DNA of 64,000 nucleotides from Sorex araneus. Lineage: Eukaryota; Chordata; Mammalia; Eulipotyphla; Soricidae. The notes under the pieces were generated by a model. That model was not told where the DNA came from and searched no databases. It saw nothing but the letters and a program-made list of their open reading frames with translations. Every line of letters starts with the position of its first letter. Position 1 is the stretch's first letter. The stretch lies in NCBI RefSeq assembly GCF_027595985.1, contig NC_073307.1:39852323-39916322 (forward strand). Reading direction: 5' to 3'. Made by a program: the position numbers and the translations under genes. Positions 32,385 to 44,004 of the stretch are shown piece by piece.

Positions 32385-33965
32385 ATTAACCTGTTCAGTT
32401 TCTCCTGATCGGTCTTCTAAGAGGCAGAAAAGATTATCTGGAAAACATTTTAAACTCTAACACAAAAAATACGGGGACCCAGCCCATCATTGTGCCACCA
32501 ACTCAGCAAAATGTGGGCACTTTCACCTAAAGTATGAGCAAAGGACCTCCTGCTGGTGAAAACCCCCGCAGCTTTTGATGGCCAGAGAAAGAAGGAAATG
32601 GAAGGGGAGCAGGTGGGTGGTACCAGCAGAAATAGACCCTCCCTTCAAATTCCACTTCCTCCACAGACTGCATTAATAGAAGCCAAACCTCCAAAAGCTG
32701 AGGGTCCCTATTGAAATGAGGGGGTGCTGCACAAAATGACAGCAAAATCACAGAAAGTGTTCAGCTCCCTTTCTCTAACCCGAAGCCACTGTGAAATTCC
32801 ACCAGACTAGATGTTAACCTCGCCACTGTTTCCAGCACTAAACTCTGTCTTTGGGGTTGTGAAATAGTAAGGATCTAATCATGTTGCTGCTCTCCTTCCT
32901 CGGGTTGGTGTAGAACACACAGACTACTCCGTTCGAGGCTCCCTGCTCTTATCTTCACTTTCTCCTCTAGAAGCTAGAAGATGAGATTCTCATTCCAGCG
33001 TCTGTGTGGCTGGGCTACAGGGAAGATGCTGGGAAGTGGGACTGGTCTGTTTTGAAAACTACAGGGGGTAGTGGGGAGGGTCAGCATCAGCCTTGAGTTG
33101 GGTCCCCCACTATAAACTACAGACAGTAGGGATGCACCAAGTATCAAATCTGACTTGTGGGGCCTCCTCTAGGAATGCTCAGGACCCCACTTTCCTCTCC
33201 TGGAACGACGGTGACTTCCTTCCTCTCTCAGGGGGCCTCACTGCAGTGCACACAAACTTCAGTCTCCACATTTGGTCCACGGACAACTCTGGCAGACCTT
33301 TGCCTTATTTACTTGAGTAAATCCCCTGCTTCCCGAGAAACTCCAGGCAATGTGTGTGACCTACTAGAGTCTAACCAAGTTTCTGCAGAAGCATTAATGT
33401 GTTAATTGACTGGTTGATTGATTGAACAAATGAATCCAATGAAAGCACCTTATAAACCTCCAATCACTAGACAAATGTAAGTCATTATTTGGTGGAATTC
33501 TGTGAATTAGCTTTGAACTTAAGGTAATTAGGCAATTGCTCAAAGTCAAGAGGTAATGGGCCTTATAAATGTTCTAACTTCATAGCATCCTTGGTTCTTG
33601 TTTATTTGTGTAATCCAGACAGCTGCCAAGAATTGACCCACTCTTAAATAATAATACACTAGAAAGAAGTCCATGAAACAGAAAAATTGAAAAATATTCT
33701 GCTGATGAAATAAGTGCTGCCTCTCGGAAGCACAATCATGAAAAGACGAGCTTTACATTCCTTCTCAGGCACTGGTGAGTCCATTTAATGCTTGACACCT
33801 GCCCACACCACCAAGGGAACAGACTGTCCTCAGATGCCCATGTAGCTTTTACCAATTCTCTCATGTGACAGTACTTATCAGAAGTACTTAGATGTAAATT
33901 TTCTTTTTTCACTAACCAACGAATGGTGAAATGAATAAATGCGGAACCCCAGCCGTGTGCTGACA
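32385..33965. other. unique sequence, candidate conserved block near its end
   Basis: No repeats. 33480-33700 is AT-rich with GAATTAGCTTTGAAC, GGTAATTAGGCAATTG and TAATAATACACTAG, resembling homeodomain-type binding clusters. Inference only. Confidence 0.4.
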
Positions 33966-33969
33966 CACA

Positions 33970-34165
33970 ACAAGGGATCGGGAGATAGTGCAGAAGTTAG
34001 GGGGTCCCTGAGCACCATTGGGGTGGCCCAGGAAATCTCTGGCATCTCGGGGTCCAAGCAATGCCCCATTTTTAGGCCCTCACACTGAACTATTGGCCCA
34101 AAAATCATGAAGAGGGTCCCCAATCTTCTGAGAACTGCTTAGGAACATCCTCCGGCCCCCCAAAA
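33970..34165 (+). mobile_element. SINE, old variant copy
   Basis: GGGAGATAGTGCAGAAG, CCCTGAGCACCATTGGGGTGG, and CCCCCCAAAAATGA at the end. It belongs to the same TTGGGGT-bodied variant as 23900. Confidence 0.5.
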
Positions 34166-34652
34166 ATGATGCAAACAAGGGTTTTAAGGTAGAATGTGGG
34201 TAGAGCATGGCTACCAAATCCAATGCAGAAAGTAAAAGCCCTAAAAGAAGTGGATACCACTCAGGGCTATAGATACAGAGTAACATTCAGCCCTTTCATC
34301 TCTGCAGACTGGCACTGTCGTGCAATCTTGTCCACACAGCTGAAGTTGCAACCAAGGTGGTTGACCAATAGTTTTCAACCCTTTTAAACCTATAGACCCA
34401 TACCAATCCATGGGCTGGTGGCTGAGGACCACTTGTCTAGAGACAAAGAAATAATAAACATTTGGAGAAGATAAAGAAAATACTTCCAGGAGACAATGGT
34501 ATTGGCAATGCCACTTAAGGTTTGCATCTATTTCATTCCTTAGACACTAAAAGGACAGCTGAGAGGGCTGTGGGAAGAAAAGGGATCTTAGGGAGTTGTA
34601 ATGCTACTACACACAAAGTTCAGAAAAGAGAATCAACTCCTAATTTGAGATT

Positions 34653-34886
34653 CACTGTATCACTCTCATCCCGTTGCTCATCGATTTGCTCAAGCGGGCA
34701 CCAGTAATGTCTCCATTTTTGAGACTTGTTGTTATTGTTTTTGGCATATTCAATATGCCACGAATAGCTTTCCAGGCTCTGCTGTGAGGGCGAGATACTC
34801 TTGGTAGCTTGCCGGGCTCTCCGAGAGGGGCAGAGGAATGGAACCCGGGTCGGCCATGGGCAAGGCAAACGCCCTACCGCTGTGCT
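34653..34886 (-). mobile_element. SINE, (CAGTGA)-tailed family, 10-bp TSD
   Basis: Full-length minus copy from the CACTGTATCACTC tail to the GCCCTACCGCTGTGCTA head. The TSD is ATTTGAGATT at 34643-34652 and 34887-34896. No poly(A) tail is present. Confidence 0.93.
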
Positions 34887-34976
34887 ATTTGAGATTAGCT
34901 GCATTTAATATCAAATGAGCTGATATTATGACTATAAACATCTCTCCCTTTCACTGGAGCAACAAGTAGCATTTTA

Positions 34977-35156
34977 TTTTTTTTAAATCTTTTTTTATTG
35001 AATCACCATGTGGAAAGTTACAAAGCTTTCAGGCTTAAGTCTCAGTTATACAATGCTCAAACACCCATCCCTTCACCAGTGCATATATTCCACCACCAAG
35101 AATCACAGTATACGCCCACCCCTCCATCCCCCACCCCTCCGGCATGTGTAGCTGAT
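34977..35156 (-). mobile_element. L1 3' end, short, with TSD
   Basis: 180-bp minus fragment: T-rich tail, TTGAATCACCATGTGGAAAG and CATCCCTTCACCAGTGCATAT. The TSD is AACAAGTAG(C/T)ATTTTA at 34961-34976 and 35157-35172 (one mismatch). Same subfamily as 61573-61692. Confidence 0.9.
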
Positions 35157-35301
35157 AACAAGTAGTATTTTAAAACAATTTTCAAACATTACATTTATAT
35201 AGATACCAGACCATTTGTGCACATTTCTGTCTATGAGTTTTAGTTGTGCTGGGGATGGAAACTGGGACCTTACACATGTGTTCTGCGATGGAGCCACATC
35301 A

Positions 35302-35545
35302 CCAGCGCGATAGCACAGTGGCAGGGCATTTGCCTTGCACGCAGTCGACCCAGGTTCGATTCCTCTGCCCCTCTCGGAGAGCCCAGCAAGCTACCCAGAG
35401 TATCCCACCCCCATGGCAGAGCTTGGCAAGCTTCCCGTGGCATATTTAATATGCCGAAAGCAGTAACAACAAACCTCACAGTGGAGACGTTACTGGTGCC
35501 CGCTCGAGCAAATCGATAAACAATGGGATGACAGTGACAGTGACA
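35302..35545 (+). mobile_element. SINE, (CAGTGA)-tailed family, full length
   Basis: GCGCGATAGCACAGTGGCAGG, GACCCAGGTTCGATTCCTC, CTCTCGGAGAGCCC and GCCCGCTCGAGCAAATCGA, ending GATGACAGTGACAGTGACA. Confidence 0.95.
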
Positions 35546-35549
35546 TTTA

Positions 35550-36500
35550 TACCATTTTTCTGAAAGAAATTATTCAAAATTTGAAATAGAATTTGGATAA
35601 GCTATAATTGTATTCTCATTTTTATAATTCAAAACAAGAGTGTTTTCTGAAATGATCTGTATTTGCCATGGAAAAGTATTTTAAATTATTACTATAGAAT
35701 ACCTTTCCAGTTTCTATATCAATTTGTCGAACTCTGATGTCTAGCACTAAAATTAGTGTCTTTGGATTATTTTTTTCTTTCTTGAATATTTTTAATAAAT
35801 TGGAAATGGAGAGGTATAACCATTCTTAGCTCCTTCAAATTTTAAAGCAAATTCTTCCATTTATAAGAGAAGCAATTCATTCAATGGAACATCTCTGAAA
35901 TTGGTGTATTTCAGGCATATTAGTTTTAAATGGGAACTGTTAACTGAATAAAATTAAGACTTTTGTTTTGGTTTGTTTTCTTTTACCTATAAGACTTCTC
36001 AGAACCATAAATATGTTCTTGTAAAAGGGATCTCCATGGGAGGGATATATCTAAGCTTGACAAAGAAACATTTTCCAGCTATATCTATTAATTCCCAGAA
36101 TTTGTTTCAAGAAATGCTCTCCTGAGAAATACAGTAAAACTGACCTAGAATTACTATGAGTGACTCTAGAGTAAAGATCCTTCAACAAATCAACTTTGGG
36201 AGCTGCACTGATTTTCATTGTGATTTTTTCCCTTTATTCAATAAAAGCACACTTTGCAAAGAGAGAGAGAAAAAAGAGAGAGAGAGAGATATTCAAACCA
36301 AAAACTAAAGTTCTGTGAATTATGCAACATTTGGCACTTAGGTTATTCATTTTGGATAACTAAACAAATAAGACAATAATTAATTCTAAATAAAGGCTTG
36401 GCAATATAAGAAATTGGCAATTACCTTATATTAGAGAAGCAGACACCATCCAGATAAAAATTTAACTCCAGATATATCACACTATTTAAAATTTTAGAAT
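35550..36500. other. AT-rich unique sequence
   Basis: No repeat or gene. A (GA)n run lies at 36261-36289. Confidence 0.45.
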
Positions 36501-36519
36501 TCCAGGAATGACATCTCTT

Positions 36520-36908
36520 ACTCTATACCACTAATGTACCAGTAGTAGCACATTACATTGGATGGGATATAAAGTAGAAGGCAACGAATCTTCATTTAAA
36601 AAAATATTAGCACACAAGGATCAAGATGTTGGTAATCTCTTATACAAGGGCTTAATGGCTCCAGGGTGAGATACAACAATCTTCACACACTTTCTTCTAA
36701 GGGAACTTTTTTTGATCATTTTTAGAGAATCATTCATAACAAGCAATACAAAATAAATTATGTGGGGCCTGTTATTGGGGCAGATTGGGTGGTGGTGGGG
36801 AAAATTGGAAATAATAGTGATGGGAAGTTATAATGGTGGTGGAATTGGTGTTGGAATATTAAATGTAACAAATTATTATGAACAACATTATAAAAATAAA
36901 ATTTAATT
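36520..36908 (+). mobile_element. L1-like 3' region, old
   Basis: Aligns by eye with 40320-40770: AGGGCTTAATGGCTCCAG and ACAACAATCTTCACAC match their counterparts there. Then TTGGGTGGTGGTGGGGAAAA and GGTGGTGGAATTGGTG, with an A-rich end. Confidence 0.55.
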
Positions 36909-36924
36909 CAAAAACAAAATAATG

Positions 36925-37010
36925 AAAGACTGCTGGGATAGAGCTTCATGGTAGAGCATGTGTGAGGTCCTTGAATCCATCCCCCACACCAAACAGAAAT
37001 TAAAACAAGA
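36925..37010 (+). mobile_element. ID-like tRNA-derived SINE, diverged
   Basis: CTGGGATAGAGCTTCATGGTAGAGCATG and TTGAATCCATCCCCCACACC, then an A-rich end. Confidence 0.4.
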
Positions 37011-37265
37011 TGATCTCACTCATCTGTGATATAGACAAAACAAGAAAATAGACTGTATCAAGTAATGACAAAGCCTTGACCTTTAATTACAAATACTTGC
37101 AGTGTGGGGTGTGGGGGGATAAAGAGATGGACCAAAGATGACATAGGGACAATGGTGGAGGATCTCGGACCTTTGGTGGTCGGGTGTGTGTGATAATATT
37201 GTGTATCAATCCTGTAAATGTTAACACTTTTACAACCAAGTTACTAAAAATTCTGTTTTTTTAAT
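37011..37265 (+). mobile_element. L1 3' end, old
   Basis: GATGATCTCACTCATCTGTG, GATGGACCAAAGATGACA and CCTTTGGTGGTCGGGTGTG resemble the downstream L1 sequence of younger copies. Confidence 0.55.
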
Positions 37266-37634
37266 GAGCTTTAAACTGTCACGATGCAAGAGTATGATAT
37301 CTAAAATATTTGCTTAGATTTAAGACAGGTGACTGAATATTTATTTGATCTATACATAGGGTAGGTGGATTAACATCTGCCAGAGTGAAAAGAAATTTTT
37401 TTTCCAATTCAACACCTTGAGAATCCATGGCCTTCCTCCAACACAACTGCTATGACTCAAAATATTTTGATCACCTTTTTAAAAACCACCTTTAATTTGT
37501 GACAGACTTTGAAATCTCAGGGGGTGAGAAATTTTGGTCGGTTAAACGGAGATTTAATCTGGAAAATAAGGTAAACAATTCTAAGAGAGTGGCATTTAGA
37601 TCAAATGGGGACTCTCTGAAAGGTAATGACATCA

Positions 37635-37785
37635 GGACTAGGGAGATAGTTAGGGGGCTAGAGTGTATCTTCACATGCATGAGTGAATACCAGGTTTGAT
37701 CCTTGCGGCTGTGTGGTTCCCTAAGGACGCTGTAGAAAGTGATCTCAACCTTCTGAGCACTGCCAGGTGTGGCACAAACAAAACT
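37635..37785 (+). mobile_element. SOR-type SINE, old copy
   Basis: GGGAGATAGTTAGGGGGCTAG, CCAGGTTTGATCCTTGCGG, TTCTGAGCACTGCCAGGTGTGG. Confidence 0.6.
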
Positions 37786-37787
37786 TG

Positions 37788-37930
37788 GAACCCAGGAAGT
37801 AGCTCCAAGGGCTATAGCAGGGGCTTCATGAGTGGGAAGCCTGGATGAATTTCAGCACTTCATGATCTCCTGAACACCACCAGGAATCAGGAGCAGACCC
37901 TAAGTGTTGCCAGGCATGCCTCCTCAAAAA
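37788..37930 (+). mobile_element. SOR-type SINE, old copy
   Basis: Second SINE in tandem orientation: CAAGGGCTATAGCAGGGGC, TCTCCTGAACACCACCAGGAATCAGGAG and AGTGTTGCCAGGC. Confidence 0.55.
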
Positions 37931-38042
37931 ATTAATGATGTCCCAAAAACACCCTACACATTGTACTCTCCCCTCAGCCACCTGAACTGTCTTTTAACTG
38001 GAGATGAGTCAGATTCGTACAGAAAACACTGCTGTGTCCCAT

Positions 38043-38043
<1 letters not shown>

Positions 38044-38093
<50 letters not shown>
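38044..38093. repeat. (ATC)n trinucleotide microsatellite
   Basis: About 17 units. On the minus strand it yields a false poly-Asp frame. Confidence 0.97.
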
Positions 38094-38094
38094 T

Positions 38095-38400
38095 CCAATT
38101 ATTGTCGAATTTCTCGAGTGATCTCAGTAACATCTCCATTCGTCCAGCCCTGAGATTTTAGAAGCCTCTCTCTACTCATCCTTCCAACGATGCTGTACTG
38201 GAGGCTCTTTCAGGGTCAGAGGAATGAGACCCAGCTTGTTACTGGTTTTGGCATATTAATATACCATGGGGATCTTGCGAGGCTTTCCCATGTGGGCAGG
38301 AAAATCCCAAGAGTTTGCCAGGTTCTCCCAGGAGGAGAAGTAGGCTATAAGATATCGCTTCCGGGAGCTTGCTTTTAAGTCTCTGGATGCTGGCCATTGA
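38095..38400 (-). mobile_element. SINE, (CAGTGA)-tailed family, extended variant
   Basis: Minus copy with TCTCAGTAACATCTCCATTCG and GGTTTTGGCATATTAATATACC, plus the same extra block as at 380-475 (GAGATTTTAGAAGCCTCTC, GAGGCTCTTTCAGGG). Strongly diverged at its head. Confidence 0.65.
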
Positions 38401-38429
38401 CAGGATTACACGGCGCTGGATGCAGTCCC

Positions 38430-38740
38430 TGGGTGTGACCACCTAGCTATTGGAAGATGGAAAATCTGGGCAGAGGAGGCCCAGTCCCAATCCAAGCAGC
38501 CTTGGAGGTCTCAGCCCCGGGTCCCACACACCTGGGTTCCTTTGCCAGTTCCTTCATCTGTGAGGCTCGTCCAAACATGTGGAGAGGGGCCTTGAGCATG
38601 GCTGTGGCTAGGCTCCGGAGGTCTTCGGCTGCCAGGAGCTCTGCTTGTGGTGGGGAGGGAAGCTGGAGCCCATCTCCTCCGAGGAGGCCCCGGGGAAGAT
38701 AGCCAGGTGCACAGGCAAGAGACTCTCTGCCCATAGCAGT
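38430..38740 (-). repeat. GC-rich interspersed repeat, minus copy
   Basis: Its reverse complement carries CTCCTGGCAGCC, GCCATGCTCAAGGCC and GAACCCAGGT in the same order as 39840-39975. It belongs to an unnamed repeat family that shows no coding capacity. Confidence 0.55.
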
Positions 38741-38799
38741 GTCCCATAGCAGTTAGAAAAAATTCTAATGGTTTTCCATCGTCTACGTTAGGAGTTAGA

Positions 38800-38990
38800 G
38801 GCTGTAAGTACAGGGGGTCATTGTGCTTGCCTTGCTTCCAGGCAATTCTCTTTTATCCCCAACACCACATACATTCCCCTAAGCACTGTGGTTGGGGGGT
38901 TGGAGTGGAAGATGCAAATGAAGGTCATGCCACAGCACAGAGCCAAGAATAGCCCCTGAGCACCACTGGGTTTGACCCAATAATAGTCAA
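38800..38990 (+). mobile_element. SOR-type SINE, old copy
   Basis: TCATTGTGCTTGCCTTGCTTCC, CACCACATACATTCCCCTAAGCAC and GAGCACCACTGGGTTTGACCC. Confidence 0.6.
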
Positions 38991-39059
38991 TAATAGTAAG
39001 GACAACAAGAACAAGAATAACAAAATTATAATATTTACTATACGCAAAGTACAATTATC

Positions 39060-39780
39060 CCTCAAGTTCCAGTTCTTGGGGCCCTCAGCAACAGAGCACT
39101 GGGCAAAGTAGGCCCTTGATTTCCATTCCCCTTTCTGCCCCTGCAGAAGCTCTCAAGTCCCCGAGAGCAGAACTCTTTGGTGCAGTAATAAATCCCCAAA
39201 ATTTATGAAAGACTTGCAGGCTCCGGATAAGTGTTTGCCGTAAAAAGGCTTAATCGCAATAGATTCCAACGTCCTGTCTATTACATGCAGGCACCCAACT
39301 TACACTACAAGATTGTAATCAGAGGACACACTCACCTAAAAGGGCCTCATCTTCTTTCCTTCCTCCCCTTTCCAGTGGCTGAAATCTCTCCATAAATGAC
39401 ACCAAAAAGCCAACATCAGCTGTCCTTGCTCACGCCTCATTACCATCTGATTTATGCAAAGGCACCTTGTCTCATAAACTCAAAGACTTTCCAAAAACAA
39501 AAACAAAGAGACTTCCTATTGCCTGTAGAATTGCCATCCTTTTCCTTCTCGGCAGAATTTGATTTTGACCCATCTGTGGCATTTCCATGGAAACAAACAA
39601 AAACCAATTTCCTACTTTGCTTGGGCTTGTTGAAGATCCAAGGTCCAGCTTGGGTCCAGGAAACCAACAGGGAAGGAGGCCAGAAACGGGGTTCAGCAAT
39701 TGAGCACTCCCCTTCACTGAGTTCCGTTCCTTGTGCTATCTGTCCTTTCCCTCCCTCCAGATACCACCTGGACTAACCAC
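39060..39780. other. unique sequence, candidate conserved block
   Basis: No repeat. 39370-39620 has CCATAAATGACACC, CTGATTTATGCAAAGG (octamer-like ATGCAAAG) and CCATGGAAACAAAC (Fox-like) in a repeat-free setting. Inference only. Confidence 0.4.
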
Positions 39781-39789
39781 TGAGCCAAA

Positions 39790-40020
39790 CATCACTGGGA
39801 GGCATTTTCACATGGGGCACCCCAGAGCAGGCGCAGGTAAGAGCCCTCCCCACCCCAAAGGACCCAGCTCTGGCAGCCAAAACCCTCCACAACCCAACCA
39901 CCGCCATGCTCAAGGCCACTCCCCATGCGCTTGGGCCAAGCCTCATGCATGAGTAAAGTCCTGTGGAACCCAGGTAATGTGGAACTCTGTGACCTTGGAC
40001 TCTGGGCTTAACGGGACCAG
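39790..40020 (+). repeat. GC-rich interspersed repeat, unit A
   Basis: CACATGGGGCACCCCAGAGC, AAGAGCCCTCCCCACCCCAA, CAACCACCGCCATGCTCAAGG. Homologous to unit B 335 bp downstream and to 38430-38740 in reverse. Confidence 0.7.
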
Positions 40021-40126
40021 GAGAGGAGATCCTCTGCCCGCTTTCCCCAGTCCAGATCACATGGCTGCTTCTCCTGAAAGGGAGCATAACACGAGGCCCC
40101 CATAACCATGCCACCAGACTCCCCGC

Positions 40127-40290
40127 CAGGCTGTTTCACATGGGGCACCCCAGAGGGGGGCAGGTAAGAGCCCTCCCCACCCCAAGGGGCCTAGCTCTCT
40201 CAGCCAAAAGCCTCCACAAGCCAACCACCGCCACACACAAGGCCACTCCTCACATGCTTGGGCTGAGCCTTACATATGAATAAACATATT
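40127..40290 (+). repeat. GC-rich interspersed repeat, unit B
   Basis: CACATGGGGCACCCCAGAGG, AAGAGCCCTCCCCACCCCAA, CCAACCACCGCCACACACAAGG. Ends in GAATAAA and runs directly into the L1-like block. Confidence 0.7.
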
Positions 40291-40790
40291 CCTGGATAAT
40301 GGAGCTGCTTTTGTGGCCATGCAACACATCAAAAACATTCCCTATCCATCCTCCGTAATTACCACATTACAATTGATGGGGTTCAGATAGTAGGCAACAA
40401 ATCATAGGGTGAAATATATATACATGCATATATGCATATTTTCAGATATATATTTACCAAAGCTCACATCACCCAAACTTTAACAACATCTTAGTGATAT
40501 CCTATAGAATGTCTTAATGGGTCCTGCCAAAACAGAACAACCTTCACACTGTTTCCTGTATGAACATTTTTATGTAAATATGTTCAGCAGTTCTTCATAA
40601 CAGACAATATGAAATATATCATTTCAGTTGTGTTTTGAGACGGGGGGTGGGGTTTGGGATGGAAACATCCAAAATTTGGTGGTGGGAAGGTGTAATGGTG
40701 GTGGGATTAGTGTTTGAATATTGAATGTAATCAAACATTGTGAACTAACTTATAAAATTTAATAATTTTATTAAAATTTAAAAATAATAA
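40291..40790 (+). mobile_element. L1-like 3' region, old
   Basis: ATTACCACATTACAATTGATGGGG, GATGGAAACATCCAAAATTTGG and GGTGGTGGGATTAGTG, with an A-rich end. Paired with 36520-36908. Confidence 0.55.
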
Positions 40791-40795
40791 ATAAT

Positions 40796-40878
40796 AATCA
40801 AAAAGTAGTGTGGAGTTCATGCCCAATTAAATCAGCTTAATCAATGGCTGAATAAATAGCAGTGCTCCTACATTATAT
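40796..40878 (+). mobile_element. short (~80 bp) retroposed unit
   Basis: GTAGTGTGGAGTTCATGCCC to GCTGAATAAATAGCAGTGC and CTCCTAC, then an AT-rich tail. It matches 25010 from the first base and 18183 from ATGCCC. No clear TSD is seen here. Confidence 0.65.
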
Positions 40879-40970
40879 ATATAAAAAATAAAGCGTATCA
40901 CTGAGAGTAGACTGGGGTGGGCAGAGGTGGGTGGCCATCACTAGGGGTGTCCTCTTTAAAATTAAAGCAA

Positions 40971-41166
40971 GGGCTGAAGCGATAGCACAGCAGGTAGGGC
41001 ATTTGCCTTGCACGCAGCCAACCCCAGTTCTAATCCCATATGGTCCCCTGAGCACCGCCAGGGGTAATTCCTGAGTGAAGAGCCAGGAGTAACCCCTGTG
41101 CATCGCCGGGTGTGACCCAAAAAAAACAAAAAAATTAAAAAATAATAATAATAAAAATAAAAATAA
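40971..41166 (+). mobile_element. SOR-type poly(A) SINE, young
   Basis: GGGCTGAAGCGATAGCACAG, GTGCATCGCCGGGTGTGACC and an A-rich tail. TSD-like AAATTAAAGCAAGG / AAATAAAGCAAGG. The B-box has a deletion that removes CGATTCCCAGC. Confidence 0.93.
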
Positions 41167-41169
41167 AGC

Positions 41170-42525
41170 AAGGCATTGGAAGTGGTTAAGGTTGGATCAG
41201 AAAAGCCATTAGAGGTTCTGATTTAGAAAATCCAGTTAGCCACTTGGAAAGGGGAAGAGGGAAGAAGCAATGCGAAGCAAAGGAAGCCTTAATCAGTTGC
41301 AAGTCTGACCAGAACGCACACATCAGAAGCCCCAAACAGATTATTCCCACTCGGCTCCTCCACTGGACAGAAAGAGCCAGTCACAGATGCCCTGGCCAAG
41401 TGCCTTCTTTGCTTGGGGACTGCCTAGGGGGAGGGGGGGGAATGTGGACCCAGATCCAAAGCCTTTGGAGGTTCTAAAGAGATCAAACTCGTCCTTAGAG
41501 GGAGAGGTGAGCCACAGAACTGCAAGGACATTGGAATGGAATTCCTGCCAGCAGACCTTCCCTCCCCCCTCTGCCTCCAGCTTCTCACTAAAAGGAGGAA
41601 GAAAAACCCTCCTGGGAGTTCCAGTTTTGGATGCTCCTATAAATTACCTACCTGAATGCTTTCCAGGACGTGAGTCCCCAGATAAGAATAAATTAGGTGT
41701 CTGGGGAGATGAATTCATAAACCCAGGCTCCAGTGCTCTACTTGGTGAAGGCAACGCTTGGGAGCAATGCCATTGTCAAGGAGGCAAAGCCCCCAAGTTA
41801 CGAGGAAATGTTGGGAGAGATGATGTGAATCACTGCTAGCTAAACTGGAGATAATGGGCTCAGCGGGTCTTTGTTTAGAGGGCTGACGCCTGGGGCTTAG
41901 GACCCAGCCTTTTAATAGCAGTTTGCTACAAAGAAATGATAGTTTTCCTACTTCTAGAGGCAGAACCTAGAAATTCTGGGAGCTGTCTCTGAACTTCACA
42001 TTCCTCCTTTACAAAAGGGGGAGGGGAGTTTGTGCCTCGCTGCAAAAATGAACTGACCAACAGGGTTTCATGCATAGGGGAGCAGTTGGTAGAGAAGCTG
42101 AAAGAGGAACAAGAGAGTACGCGCCCCTGGAGTTAGCAGCAAAAAGAATCAATACGCCTTCAGGCTGCAGAATACAGCAGGAGGTGGCATTGGTGGGTTC
42201 AGGAGCACCCATCAGTCAGAGGAGACCCAATCCAGGACAAACCTCTCCAGGAGGGGTAAGCCCTGGAGTCAGGTCAGCTGCTGGAGAGAATTAGCAGAGG
42301 CAGAGAAACAGGGATTCTGCTACCTCCCCCCATCTCTTAGCGGTGCCGCCAGCAGCAGAGAACCAAGGGATTTAGGAAAAAGCAGCCGGCACAGTCAGCC
42401 CCCAGGGAATGGAGCCCAAACTCAAGCTTTTTTCTGCTGTAATCTGATAACCCAAGGGAAGCTGTGGAGACCATTCTTAAGGTCTTTTTTTACTTATCCT
42501 AGCTAACAAGAATCTTGGGGGTATT
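41170..42525. other. unique intergenic sequence
   Basis: No repeats recognised. Open frames of up to 150 codons occur (for example 41387-41839 plus) but show no family motif. Confidence 0.4.
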
Positions 42526-42529
42526 TTTA

Positions 42530-42772
42530 AATAAATACAGCAGGTGGGGTGTTTGCCTTGCACGCAGAAGACCCAGTTAGATTCCTCTGTCCCTCTTGGA
42601 GAGCCCAGCAAGCTACCCAGAGTATCCCACTCACATGGCAGAGCCTGGCAAGCTCCTCGTGGCATATTCGATATGCCAAAAACAGTAACAAGAAGTCTCA
42701 CAATGAAGACGTTACTGGTGCCCGCTCGAGCAAATCAATGAGCAGTGGGACAACAGTGCTACAGTGCTATAG
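42530..42772 (+). mobile_element. SINE, (CAGTGA)-tailed family
   Basis: TACAGCAGGTGGGGTGTTTGCC, GAGCCCAGCAAGCTACCC, GGCATATTCGATATGCC and GTGCCCGCTCGAGC, then CTACAGTGCTA. Confidence 0.93.
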
Positions 42773-42784
42773 ATATATAGACAT

Positions 42785-43280
42785 AGGTGATGTTATTTTT
42801 AATAACCTTGAATTACACACTTACAAAATTATTCATTATTAAGCTTCAGGCATACAATTTCCAACAAAATCCCTTCACGAGTGTTCACTTTGCTCCACTA
42901 AAGTTCCCAGATTCCCTCCCATCCTTTAGCCTGACTCTAAGGCAGACATTTCCCCCTCCCCCATTGTCCTCGTGTTCCCCTCCTAATCTACCCTCCTATC
43001 TTCACCACCATCTCCAACCTCAGGGTCAAGCTTTGCTACTGAAGAAGAGTGCTCCTGTTCTTCTTCTTTTCTATTGCCTTTTGGGCTTTGTTATCCCCTT
43101 ACAAAGTTTCTTTATGTCCCACTTATATTAGAGATGATTCTGTGTCCACCCCTCTCCCTCTAACTAACTTCACTCAGCATGATATTCTCCACGTAGCAAG
43201 ACATTGCTCAGCTTTATCTTTTCTGAATAGTATTTCCCTGCGTATATGTTCTGTTGTTGGGTTCTCTTAACCAGTTTAGT
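42785..43280 (-). mobile_element. L1 3' end, old, minus
   Basis: Reads like L1a in the same orientation: CATACAATTTCC, AAATCCCTTCACGAGTG, then CTAACTTCACTCAGCATGATATTC. Diverged, with no clear TSD. Confidence 0.65.
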
Positions 43281-43294
43281 GTAAAGACAGCCTA

Positions 43295-43390
43295 TAGCAC
43301 TGTCATCCTGGTGTTCATTGATTTGCTCGAGCAGGCACCAGTAATATCGCCATTGTGAGACTTGTTGCTATTTTGGGCATATCGAATAAT
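43295..43390 (-). mobile_element. SINE fragment, (CAGTGA)-tailed family
   Basis: GATTTGCTCGAGCAGGCACCAG, CATTGTGAGACTTGTTG and GGGCATATCGAATAA; it then stops at an (AAT)n run. Confidence 0.85.
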
Positions 43391-43404
43391 AATAATAATA
43401 GTGC

Positions 43405-43932
43405 TAGTGAGGGCAGATCCAGTTGATGTCAGCAGCAAGACAGGAAAGGCCCCCATGGCAATGGAATTCCTTGGGACATAACAAAACCACTAGCCCTAAA
43501 GCTGTCGGGACCCACCTTTCTGGGACATAGGAACTAAGGCTTGATAAGACTTCACCTGGTGCCAACAGACCCAGAAAATCCTGGACCCCTACCCTCCCAG
43601 AGAAGTTCCGGCTGAAACAAAGGCCAGGAAAGGAACTCAACAACCATCAACCACTCCCAACTCTACCCCTTGGCATAGCAACAGACTCTTACCTAACTAG
43701 AAAGCCCCACCTGGGGCAGCTTGGGGGGAACCTTATCACAGGCAACTTGAACAAAGGAAGAGTGTTCATATGCTCCCCGAGCTCATTTGCTGCTTGTGCC
43801 TACATGGCAAGAACATGCATGTGGTACCGAAACACATGTGCTGCTTGCATGTCCCCTCTTGAGAGGTGTACAGCGCTCGCTCTCCAATCTTTCTCTGTCT
43901 CTCTGTCTCTGTCTCTCTTCTGTCTCTCTGTC

Positions 43933-44004
<72 letters not shown>

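Noticed and set aside
37954..38139. Poly-aspartate frame
   Set aside because: Direct translation of the (ATC)n microsatellite.
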